Positions 32,683 to 38,493 of a stretch of DNA of 38,493 bases are shown one piece after another. Both the position numbers and the translations under genes were made by a program. Source of the stretch: Chlamydiae bacterium CG10_big_fil_rev_8_21_14_0_10_35_9 (GTDB taxonomy: Bacteria > Chlamydiota > Chlamydiia > Chlamydiales > SM23-39); the NCBI GenBank assembly GCA_002773835.1, contig PFAC01000029.1:1-38493 (forward strand). Reading direction: 5' to 3'. Positions within the stretch are counted from its first letter, which is position 1; each line of letters starts with the position of its first letter. The notes below the pieces were generated by a model. The model was not told the DNA's origin, searched no databases, and was given only the letters and a program-made list of their open reading frames with translations.

Positions 32683-32705
32683 TGTTATTATGTTAAAAAA
32701 GGAGG
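32683..32705 (+). promoter_or_regulatory. Extended -10 and ribosome binding site of the toxin-antitoxin pair
   Basis: TGTTATTAT at 32683-32691 reads as an extended -10 (TG, one base, TATTAT), followed by AAGGAGG at 32699-32705, six bases before the ATG at 32711. The strong ribosome site decides the antitoxin start. TTTAA and TTAAA flank the -10 and could be part of an antitoxin operator. The rest of the 153-base spacer after the gene fragment is AT-rich, with a weak AAGAAAA/TTTTCTT hairpin near 32556 and no gene. Confidence 0.5.
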
Positions 32706-32710
32706 CTTAC

Positions 32711-32962
32711 ATGAGTGCTAAACATAATTTATCTCGCATGACTATAGACATACCGGAGGAAGATCATAAAAGACTAAAAGCCCTAGCTGCCGTTTTAGGT
32801 AAAAGCATGAGGGAAATAGTGGCCGATTGGATACATGGGTATCTTTATAGCGAAAATACACCTAATGCAGAAACATTGAAAGCCATTGACAAGATAGAAA
32901 AAAATAAAGACTTGATTGAGGCTACAGACGTCCAAGATCTATTTAAAAAGTTAGGAATTTAA
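32711..32962 (+). CDS. Ribbon-helix-helix antitoxin with DinJ/RelB-like tail
   Basis: Antitoxin of 83 residues. The N-terminal 'RMTIDIPEEDHKRLKALA' and 'KSMREIVADWI' form a ribbon-helix-helix DNA-binding fold that should repress its own operon. The C-terminal 'VQDLFKKLGI' matches the end of E. coli DinJ (DLFxKLGI), the part that wraps the toxin. I use ATG 32711 because of the AAGGAGG box; the ATG at 32690 lies upstream of that box. The toxin gene begins directly after its stop. The pair lies between the two copies of the direct repeat. Confidence 0.88.
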   Translation: MSAKHNLSRMTIDIPEEDHKRLKALAAVLGKSMREIVADWIHGYLYSENTPNAETLKAIDKIEKNKDLIEATDVQDLFKKLGI

Positions 32963-33229
32963 ATGTTAAAGCCAGTTTATTTGAAATCTTTTAAAAAGGA
33001 ACTTTCAAAAGCTGAAAAACGAGGCTTAGATTTAGAAAAAATTAAATCTGTTATGACTGACTTAATTAAAGAAAAACCACTAGATAAAAAATTTCATAAT
33101 CATAGACTGCAAGGAAATTTTAAAGGATATTGGGAGTGCCACGTCACTCCTGATTGGCTTCTTATATATAAAAAAGATGAGAAGTATATTTACTTTATTA
33201 GAACAGGAACACATTCAGATCTTTTTTAA
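32963..33229 (+). CDS. YafQ-family mRNA interferase toxin (RelE fold)
   Basis: Ribosome-dependent endoribonuclease of 88 residues. All residues known to matter in E. coli YafQ are present at a constant offset of three: His47 and His60 ('NHRLQG', 'ECHVTPDW'), Asp64, His84 and Phe88 ('TGTHSDLF'). The toxin is therefore predicted active. Its ATG follows the antitoxin stop with no gap, the usual toxin-antitoxin layout. The 59 bases after it carry no gene before the right repeat begins. Confidence 0.93.
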   Translation: MLKPVYLKSFKKELSKAEKRGLDLEKIKSVMTDLIKEKPLDKKFHNHRLQGNFKGYWECHVTPDWLLIYKKDEKYIYFIRTGTHSDLF

Positions 33230-33288
33230 AACCAAACGCAAATAGACAAACTTTCTAATTGAATTTCAACTATCCACATAAAATAAAT

Positions 33289-33351
33289 GAGTTATCTCTT
33301 GAAAATTCCGGGGAATTTCGCCATGTTGAGGGTCATACGATTCCTTGGTGA
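33289..33351 (+). pseudogene. 3' fragment of the short-chain dehydrogenase gene
   Basis: The last 20 codons and TGA of the dehydrogenase, without any start of their own. Differences from the functional copy are ACA/ACG and ATA/ATT, both silent. Confidence 0.85.
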
Positions 33352-33419
33352 TATATGCATATTACTTTTCTTGGGACAAGAGGAAATATCAAGCCGTCCA
33401 GTAAAAAACATAAGATGCA
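33289..33419 (+). repeat. Direct repeat, right copy (131 bp)
   Basis: Second copy of 32411..32541. Bases 33289-33351 keep a silent tail of the dehydrogenase ('ELSLENSGEFRHVEGHTIPW' and its stop in the original phase), and 33355 onward is the start of the intact metallo-beta-lactamase-fold gene. Extending by one codon adds a seventh difference. Five of the seven are synonymous in the host gene frames. Confidence 0.95.
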
Positions 33420-34077
33420 TACATCCTTACTTTTAGAGCATGGAAAGTCACGGGTAATGATTGATTGTGGCGAGAGCTGGCTTGACAAAGTAGATTCTAT
33501 CCGACCAACACACATAGTTATAACTCACGCTCATCCAGACCATGCCTTCGGCCTTCAAAAAGGAAGCCCTTGCCCTGTATGGACTACCAAAAAGACTTGG
33601 AATTTGATTGATTCTTATCCTATTTCCAAAAGAAAAGTTATACTTTTAAATAGAAAAACAAAAATAGGTCCTTTTGTTTTTGAAGCATTCAGTTTGATTC
33701 ACTCCTTAAAAGCTCCTGCCGTTGGCTATAAAATTAACGATAAGAAAAAATCCATTTTTTATGCTCCTGATGTTGCTTGGATTGACAAGAGGAAAAAAGC
33801 AATGAAAAACATTGATGCCTATATTGGTGATGGAGCAACTATTTTTAGAAGCATGATTCGAAAAGATAAAGAAACGGGACAAATTTTTGGTCATGCTAAT
33901 GTCCGCCAGCAACTTACTTGGTGTCAAAAGGAAAAGGTAAGTCATATGATCATTACCCATTGTGGATCGGATATCGTTACTAAAGAGGTGAGCGCTTTAA
34001 AAACCATACAAGAGCTTGCTGAGCAAAGAGGCGTTTTTGCAGAAATTGCCTATGATGGCTTGAAAAAAACTATATAA
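33355..34077 (+). CDS. Metallo-beta-lactamase-fold hydrolase
   Basis: Metal-dependent hydrolase of 240 residues. 'THAHPDHAFGL' supplies the HxHxDH motif (His58, His60, Asp62, His63); further ligands are probably the Asp of 'YAPDVAWID' and the His of 'ITHCGSD'. The opening 'ITFLGTRGNIKP' resembles the PhnP / RNase Z-like end of the superfamily rather than glyoxalase II. It starts three bases after the dehydrogenase remnant, with an appropriate coding start but no strong ribosome site. It is 46 bases upstream of ku, which raises the possibility of a nuclease role, but it lacks the long beta-CASP insertion of Artemis-type nucleases. Substrate unknown. Confidence 0.87.
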   Translation: MHITFLGTRGNIKPSSKKHKMHTSLLLEHGKSRVMIDCGESWLDKVDSIRPTHIVITHAHPDHAFGLQKGSPCPVWTTKKTWNLIDSYPISKRKVILLNRKTKIGPFVFEAFSLIHSLKAPAVGYKINDKKKSIFYAPDVAWIDKRKKAMKNIDAYIGDGATIFRSMIRKDKETGQIFGHANVRQQLTWCQKEKVSHMIITHCGSDIVTKEVSALKTIQELAEQRGVFAEIAYDGLKKTI

Positions 34078-34085
34078 CTTTTTTA

Positions 34086-34123
34086 TGGCTCTGATTAAAA
34101 AGAGATAAAAAGCCAATTTTTTT
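34086..34123 (+). terminator. Terminator-like hairpin ending at the ku start codon
   Basis: TGGCT (34086-34090) and AGCCA (34111-34115), with an inner CTCT/AGAG pairing, are followed by a run of seven T (34117-34123). The next base begins the ATG of ku. It can end the upstream transcript and could attenuate ku; there is no purine box between it and the ATG. Confidence 0.5.
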
Positions 34124-34897
34124 ATGCATGCTATCTGGACTGGATCTTTAAGCTTTGGCCTTGTAAATATCCCCATTCGGCTATATAGCGCTGTTCAAGA
34201 AAGAGCTCTTAGCTTTCATCTATTTCACAAAAAAGATAAAAGCCCTATTCGATATGTAAAAATATGTGAAAAAGAACAAAAAGAAGTCGATTTAGAAGAA
34301 ATCATAAAAGGATTTGAGGTTACTAAAGGAAAGTTTGTTTACTTGGAAGAGGAAGATTTCGAAAAAGCAAATATTTACAAAACCAATACGATGGAAATAA
34401 CAGGTTTTACGGAGCTTTCTCAAATAGATCCTCTTTTTTTCGATAAACCCTATTTTTTGTCTCCTGATAAAAAATCGGAAAAAGCTTTTTTCTTACTAAC
34501 CGATGCCCTTAAAACTACCGAAAAGGTCGCCATTGTAAGATACGTGCTAAAAAGTCATGAAAATCTAGCTATCATTCGGCCTTTAAAAAATATCTTAATT
34601 GTGCAGCAATTAAGATATTTAGATGAAATGCGCTCAATAGAGGGAATAAAAGGAACTAACATCAAGAGATCCCCTAAGGAATTAAACATTGCCGTAAAGT
34701 TAATTGAAGAACTGGCAGTAGATTTCGATCCAAGGAATTATAAAGATTCGTATGTGGAAGACTTAAAAGAGCTCATTCAGAAAAAGGCCAAAGGTAAAAA
34801 AATACGAGCTAAAGGTAAAAGACTTCAAAAAACAAAAATGTCTGAGCTAGAAAAAAAGTTAAAAGATTCATTAAAACTTAAGAAGAAATCGGCTTAA
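34124..34897 (+). CDS. ku: Ku protein (non-homologous end joining)
   Basis: Homodimeric DNA-end-binding protein of 257 residues, typical of short bacterial Ku. 'MHAIWTGSLSFGLVNIPIRLYSA' is the classic opening (first 20 residues conserved); 'RYVKICEKEQKEVD', 'GFEVTKGKFVYLEEED' and 'YFLSPDKKSEKAF' follow, and 'AIIRPLKNILIVQQLRY' is the core barrel end. The C-terminus is a Lys-rich tail like those that bind DNA and recruit LigD. No ligD lies in the window. It has no visible ribosome binding site. The end overlaps the convergent methyltransferase by 20 bases. Confidence 0.96.
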   Translation: MHAIWTGSLSFGLVNIPIRLYSAVQERALSFHLFHKKDKSPIRYVKICEKEQKEVDLEEIIKGFEVTKGKFVYLEEEDFEKANIYKTNTMEITGFTELSQIDPLFFDKPYFLSPDKKSEKAFFLLTDALKTTEKVAIVRYVLKSHENLAIIRPLKNILIVQQLRYLDEMRSIEGIKGTNIKRSPKELNIAVKLIEELAVDFDPRNYKDSYVEDLKELIQKKAKGKKIRAKGKRLQKTKMSELEKKLKDSLKLKKKSA

Positions 34898-35570
34898 GTT
34901 TTTTTAAAATCATATCTGATTTTTGAATACCTAAGCTCAAAATAGTATACCAGGCTTTTTCCATTAACAACTTCTCTTCAGATAAATCCCCTGCTTTTTT
35001 TAGATATTTTCTTTTTCTTTGTAAAAACTGATAAAGGATGATTCCAGCAGATACAGATAAGTTAAAACTCTGCGTAAAACCGAACATGGGTAGTTTAAAC
35101 CGATAGTCCGCCCCTTGACAGGCCTCATCAGACAGTCCCTTCAATTCATTTCCCAACAAAAAACAAATGTTTTCGTCTATTGGTAAATCTTCAAGAGTAT
35201 TAGTCGTATCTAATGTTGCTGCTGCCACTTTAAAAGAAGTGCTTTTTGTAAAATCTGTGAAGGTTTTATGGTAAAATACATCTGTCCAAAGATGGGCTCC
35301 TTGAGTAGTATTTTTCCCTTTACTTTTTTTGAACTTAGAAGCAATCACATGCACATTCGTGACTCCTAGTCCTTCTGCTGAGCGAACAACAGCTAAAGCA
35401 TTATGAATATCTACTGGAGACTCCAATGCAATTTGCACGGAAGATATTCTTTGGCTGAGTATAGAAGAAATTTTTTCTTTGCGTGAGTCAGTCAAAAATT
35501 GGGAAAGGCAGTCTATGATTTCTTCAGGAGTATATTTTTCTAAAAATTTTTCATACATTAGGCGCATCAT
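34878..35570 (-). CDS. SpoU-family RNA 2'-O-methyltransferase, TrmH-like
   Basis: SAM-dependent ribose methyltransferase of the SPOUT class, 230 residues from ATG 35570 (35567 and 35558 are close alternatives; the 28-codon extension from TTG 35654 runs into the next gene and is unlike the family). The three SpoU motifs are seen: 'NALAVVRSAEGLGV', 'FLLGNELKGLSDEACQGAD' and 'LPMFGFTQSFNLSVSAGI'. Length and the N-terminal helices resemble tRNA Gm18 methyltransferase TrmH, but an rRNA target cannot be excluded. Confidence 0.88.
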   Translation of the reverse strand: MMRLMYEKFLEKYTPEEIIDCLSQFLTDSRKEKISSILSQRISSVQIALESPVDIHNALAVVRSAEGLGVTNVHVIASKFKKSKGKNTTQGAHLWTDVFYHKTFTDFTKSTSFKVAAATLDTTNTLEDLPIDENICFLLGNELKGLSDEACQGADYRFKLPMFGFTQSFNLSVSAGIILYQFLQRKRKYLKKAGDLSEEKLLMEKAWYTILSLGIQKSDMILKKLKPISS

Positions 35571-35605
35571 GCATCTATAATACAAGATTTCCTGATTTTT
35601 TATTT

Positions 35606-36265
35606 TTAAAATGCAAAATATAGATGAAGGTTCATGACATTTTGATGGGTCCAATGCCCTTCCCTTTTTAAATGGCGTAAGAGATAAAAGATTCTGGATT
35701 GGAACAGTTCGTTAAATATGAACAGACAGCCAATTGATGCTCTATTTTGATTGATGCCCCTTTTCTCTACGAAAAAAATTTCGTTATCTATAAAAGGGTC
35801 AATGCCAATTCCTTTGACCTCAGTAGTAAAAGTAATTCTAAACCTATTTCTATAAATCCAGCGATTGGTCTCTTCTTTCAAGAATTGGTATTGCACCCTG
35901 TTCCTATCTGTAATAAAAAAATATGAGCGCCTAAAAATAAACGTTGTATCAACCAAGGGATTGTATGTTTTTCTCCAAGAGTGTGTACTTGAGCGAATCC
36001 ATTCTTGCCGATATCCCGGGGCAACTAAACAAAAAGATGAGGGCTCATATTCAATAAACCCTTGGATATAGGCAAAATATAATTTTGAAGCATCATCGCC
36101 AAATCGATACTCCGTATCTATTCTTACAGCCATATTATTATTAAAGCCCTTTCCAACAGATCCTAAAGCCCATATTTGCCAGTCATTGTTTTTATTTATT
36201 TGTCCCCAACCTTTTACTAGAAAAGATAGAGTCAGTATTAATAAAAAGAAAAATCGAGATTGCAA
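35606..36265 (-). CDS. DUF2490 outer-membrane beta-barrel protein, TTG start
   Basis: Exported protein of 219 residues with signal peptide (about 1-21) and alternating-strand barrel pattern; 'NNDWQIWALGSVGKGF' and 'VRIDTEYRFGDDASKLY' are DUF2490-like, and the chain ends in Phe ('LHLYFAF'), fitting outer-membrane assembly. There is no ATG near the start. The TTG at 36265 has AGAAGG 7 bases upstream and immediately precedes the signal sequence. It leads the trmH-like gene 36 bases downstream. Function unknown. Confidence 0.78.
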   Translation of the reverse strand: MQSRFFFLLILTLSFLVKGWGQINKNNDWQIWALGSVGKGFNNNMAVRIDTEYRFGDDASKLYFAYIQGFIEYEPSSFCLVAPGYRQEWIRSSTHSWRKTYNPLVDTTFIFRRSYFFITDRNRVQYQFLKEETNRWIYRNRFRITFTTEVKGIGIDPFIDNEIFFVEKRGINQNRASIGCLFIFNELFQSRIFYLLRHLKREGHWTHQNVMNLHLYFAF

Positions 36266-36326
36266 ACAATAACCTTCTGATCTATTACAAAAAATGATTT
36301 TATATCATTTGTTTTTTGATTAGCCA

Positions 36327-37694
36327 ATGATTTCCTTTTCTCTAAAAAATACAAAAGCTTTTCAGGTTTTACTAATAATCTTTTTATGCATATCCAGTTA
36401 CTTTTTATTACCTGATTTTTTAACTGAGCCTCAGCGATGGACCATTTTCACCTTTATATTGGCTATCGGTTTTTGGTCTTTAGAAATCATTCCTCTCTAT
36501 GCAACATCCCTTCTCATTATTGTTTTTCTAACGTTAATACTAACAAAAGCTGATGGTATGCTTAATCTTGATGAAATGGGATATAAGCTATTTCTCACTC
36601 CTTTTTCCTCTCCGGTAATTATGTTGTTTTTAGGAGGGTTTGTTTTAGCAAAAGCTGTGCAGAAACATGAAGTTGATGTATTTGTTATGCAAAAATTCTT
36701 AAAGCATATTAGAAAAAAGCCCTTTTTTATTCTTTTTGGGTTTTTGTTCTTAAGTGCTTTTTTTTCTATGTGGCTATCTAATACAGCAACAGCTGCCATG
36801 ATGATCAGCCTTATCACACCTGTTCTAAAAAAAATAAAAAGCGACGATCCCTTTCGAAAGGCTTTAATTTTAGCAACGGCTTTTGGCGCAAATATTGGAG
36901 GGATTATAACACCCATAGGGACGCCACCTAATGCTATCGCTATAGGAATTTTGGCTGAAAATGGCGTATTTTTAAATTTCTTAGGATGGATAGTCATGGC
37001 TTTGCCACTAGCTATAATAGTTCTACTATTTACTGGCTTTTTTCTACTTTGGTTGTTCCCGCCAAAAGTACAAAAGCTATCTTTCGAGTTTCCTCAAGAA
37101 GCATCGCTTACAAAAATGGGAATCGGCACCATCTTAATAGCTGCTCTCATGATATTTTTCTGGCTGACAAATACCTTGCATCACATTCCTGAAGCAGTCG
37201 TTTCCCTTGTAGGGGTAAGTTTGTTTGCGAGCTTTACCATTATTGATGTGGAAGATATAAAAAGTATCAATTGGGATATTCTCATTTTAATGTGGGGAGG
37301 GCTGGTACTTGGCCAAGCCATACAGTCAAGTGAACTTGCTACACAATTTTTACAGACCCCTTTTTTTGAAAAATATACTTTCAGCTTAATTGCCCTTTTT
37401 TGCTTTGTAGCAATTATTCTTTCTTCTTTTATTAGTAATACGGCTGCAGCCAATTTGCTCCTTCCCATAGCTATTAACCTTCCAGGACATGGAAAGATCC
37501 TACTTTCTATTACTATTGCCCTGAGCTGCTCTTTTGGAATGGGCTTTCCTGTTTCCACACCACCTAATGCCATAGCCTATTCAACAAGGTTTTTAAAAAC
37601 GCAAGACTTTCTCAAGTCAGGTGGAATAATTTCTATTATAGCTGTAATAATTGTTCTACTTGGATTTGAGTATGTAATTTTGAATGTTTTTTAA
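36327..37694 (+). CDS. DASS-family anion symporter (SLC13 / CitT / SodiT type)
   Basis: Divalent anion:sodium symporter of 455 residues with about eleven to twelve helices. The duplicated Ser-Asn-Thr motifs that bind sodium and carboxylate are present: 'MWLSNTATAAMM' in the first half and 'SFISNTAAANLLLP' in the second. 'NIGGIITPIGTPPNAIA' and 'GMGFPVSTPPNAIAY' complete the two sites. Likely substrates are di- or tricarboxylates such as malate, succinate or citrate, or sulfate. It would let an intracellular bacterium take TCA intermediates from its host. Divergent from the DUF2490 gene across a 61-base AT-rich spacer. Confidence 0.92.
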   Translation: MISFSLKNTKAFQVLLIIFLCISSYFLLPDFLTEPQRWTIFTFILAIGFWSLEIIPLYATSLLIIVFLTLILTKADGMLNLDEMGYKLFLTPFSSPVIMLFLGGFVLAKAVQKHEVDVFVMQKFLKHIRKKPFFILFGFLFLSAFFSMWLSNTATAAMMISLITPVLKKIKSDDPFRKALILATAFGANIGGIITPIGTPPNAIAIGILAENGVFLNFLGWIVMALPLAIIVLLFTGFFLLWLFPPKVQKLSFEFPQEASLTKMGIGTILIAALMIFFWLTNTLHHIPEAVVSLVGVSLFASFTIIDVEDIKSINWDILILMWGGLVLGQAIQSSELATQFLQTPFFEKYTFSLIALFCFVAIILSSFISNTAAANLLLPIAINLPGHGKILLSITIALSCSFGMGFPVSTPPNAIAYSTRFLKTQDFLKSGGIISIIAVIIVLLGFEYVILNVF

Positions 37695-37702
37695 TCTTTT
37701 GC

Positions 37703-38493
37703 TTACTTGTAATAGGTTCTTAGACTCGAAGCAATAATGGCAGAGGTTAGTAACATACACCCCCCTCCTATTACTATAGGCATAATAGGGTAAGCTCCTA
37801 CGATAGCTCCAGAAAAAAGAGGACTGACCGCTAGAGCTAAGCCTATAGTTGAACTTAACAGGCCAAGGACTTCTCCTTGAACATCCTCTTCTACAAAATT
37901 GGAGACTACTGCAGTTAAAGACGGGAGAATTAAGGCTGCAAAAAACGTTGTCACACAAAACAGAATATATAAAACAGGCACTACTTTAGATAAAGCAATA
38001 GAAAAAATAATTATAGACATCAAGATAGGAGCAAAAAATAAGATAGTCTGTGCCTTATATCGATTGACAATAGGGCGAATAAAAATGCCTGAGCTTAGTG
38101 CAAAAGAAAGCCCTGCAACGCCAAACACGTTTCCAATATTTTGGGGTGTAAAGTTGAAAGCATTAATCAAATAAACCGGCATAAACTCAAAGAAGAAGGA
38201 CCAGCCAAAAATATACACAAAAGTGCAGAGAAAAAGTATGCGTATTTTCTTTAACTTAAATATCTTTTGCAAACTTTGCAGGCCAACCCAAATGCTCAAT
38301 TCCTTCTTTTTCTTTGTTTTTAATGTTTCTCGATAGAAAAAAACAACCAAAAGCAAATTTAATGCCACAACCAAAACAGTTATTAGAAATGGTGTGGAAA
38401 AAGTTGCAAATGGTAAAAAATTGGGATCCGTTAACTTCCCACCTAAAAAAGGGCCTAAGGTAAACCCCGTACCCAAAGCCATATTATAAAGGC
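37703..38493 (-). CDS. MFS transporter, 5' end beyond the window
   Basis: C-terminal 260 or so residues of a 12-helix MFS carrier. The frame remains open to the last base of the window, and 'ALGTGFTLGPFLGGKL' near the edge is the helix 5 motif C of drug:H+ antiporters, so helices 1-4 are missing rather than the ATG at 38482 being the start. A charged central loop ('ETLKTKKKKELS') precedes helices 7-12. It may be TetA/DHA1-like. Ends 8 bases from the convergent DASS gene. Confidence 0.87.
   Translation of the reverse strand, partial: LYNMALGTGFTLGPFLGGKLTDPNFLPFATFSTPFLITVLVVALNLLLVVFFYRETLKTKKKKELSIWVGLQSLQKIFKLKKIRILFLCTFVYIFGWSFFFEFMPVYLINAFNFTPQNIGNVFGVAGLSFALSSGIFIRPIVNRYKAQTILFFAPILMSIIIFSIALSKVVPVLYILFCVTTFFAALILPSLTAVVSNFVEEDVQGEVLGLLSSTIGLALAVSPLFSGAIVGAYPIMPIVIGGGCMLLTSAIIASSLRTYYK

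Noticed and set aside
35571-35654. 28-codon extension of the TrmH-like protein
   Set aside because: Cys-rich and unlike the family, overlaps the DUF2490 gene and starts at TTG without a ribosome site.
36497-36997. 166-codon antisense frame inside the DASS carrier gene
   Set aside because: Shadow frame opposite a carrier with both SNT motifs; its hydrophobic or basic runs mirror the carrier's codons.

Overview
The window is low-GC (about one third G+C), gene-dense bacterial chromosome with very short spacers and many ATGA or longer overlaps. The best clue to the host is the 350-residue outer-membrane protein at 25866..26918, whose layout resembles the major outer membrane-like porins of environmental chlamydiae and legionellae. 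With a Ku protein, a DAACS carrier, several coiled-coil orphan proteins and many MFS carriers, I infer an obligate or facultative intracellular bacterium, most likely an environmental chlamydia (Parachlamydiales-like). Legionellales-like is the main alternative. No rRNA, tRNA, CRISPR array or insertion sequence was recognised, and there is no gene-free stretch longer than about 200 bases.

Layout. 1..2406 (+): an EmrA/EmrB-type efflux pair, cut at the left edge. 2396..4628 (-): an RNA-repair locus, rtcB plus an upstream reading frame that joins a 2H phosphoesterase (LigT-like) domain to an archease domain but is broken by one in-frame TAA. 4674..6538 (+): a hotdog thioesterase and a two-domain NAD(P)-binding/DUF2867 protein. 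6528..7685 (-): a CGFS glutaredoxin, a BolA-family protein, a terminator and an orphan coiled-coil protein. 7846..9117 (+): an MFS carrier. 9119..13853 (-): a tightly packed five-gene operon of chaB, a disulfide reductase, an MscS channel, a DHA2 MFS carrier and an exported beta-carbonic anhydrase.

13953..18624 (+): a DUF1003 protein that seems to start at a non-standard AUU, an alpha/beta hydrolase, an overlapping rluA-like / msrB / GGQ release-factor-like trio, and a DAACS carrier with altered substrate residues. 18644..20910 (-): three tandem diverged copies of an unrecognised coiled-coil family. 21001..25764 (-): a block of exported hydrolases (lipase-like, dienelactone-hydrolase-like, M3 metallopeptidase) with one unknown protein. 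25866..29903 (+): the porin and the three-gene proton-pumping transhydrogenase. 29900..30349 (-): msrA, whose start codon overlaps that of the divergent OppA-like lipoprotein gene. 30348..34897 (+): OppA, a short-chain dehydrogenase, a DinJ/YafQ-type toxin-antitoxin islet inside a 131-bp direct repeat, a metallo-beta-lactamase-fold protein and Ku. 34878..36265 (-): a TrmH-type methyltransferase and a DUF2490 barrel. 36327..37694 (+): a DASS anion carrier. 37703..38493 (-): an MFS carrier cut by the right edge.

Most notable: (1) the LigT-archease fusion with its single nonsense codon beside rtcB; (2) the toxin-antitoxin islet, whose flanking repeats duplicate the junction of the two host genes and differ mostly at synonymous positions; (3) the AUU start of the DUF1003 gene; (4) the tandem coiled-coil family with a shared leader and no ribosome binding site. 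Redox and RNA/protein maintenance recur across the window (Grx/BolA, disulfide reductase, MsrA, MsrB, transhydrogenase, RtcB, GGQ rescue factor, Ku).
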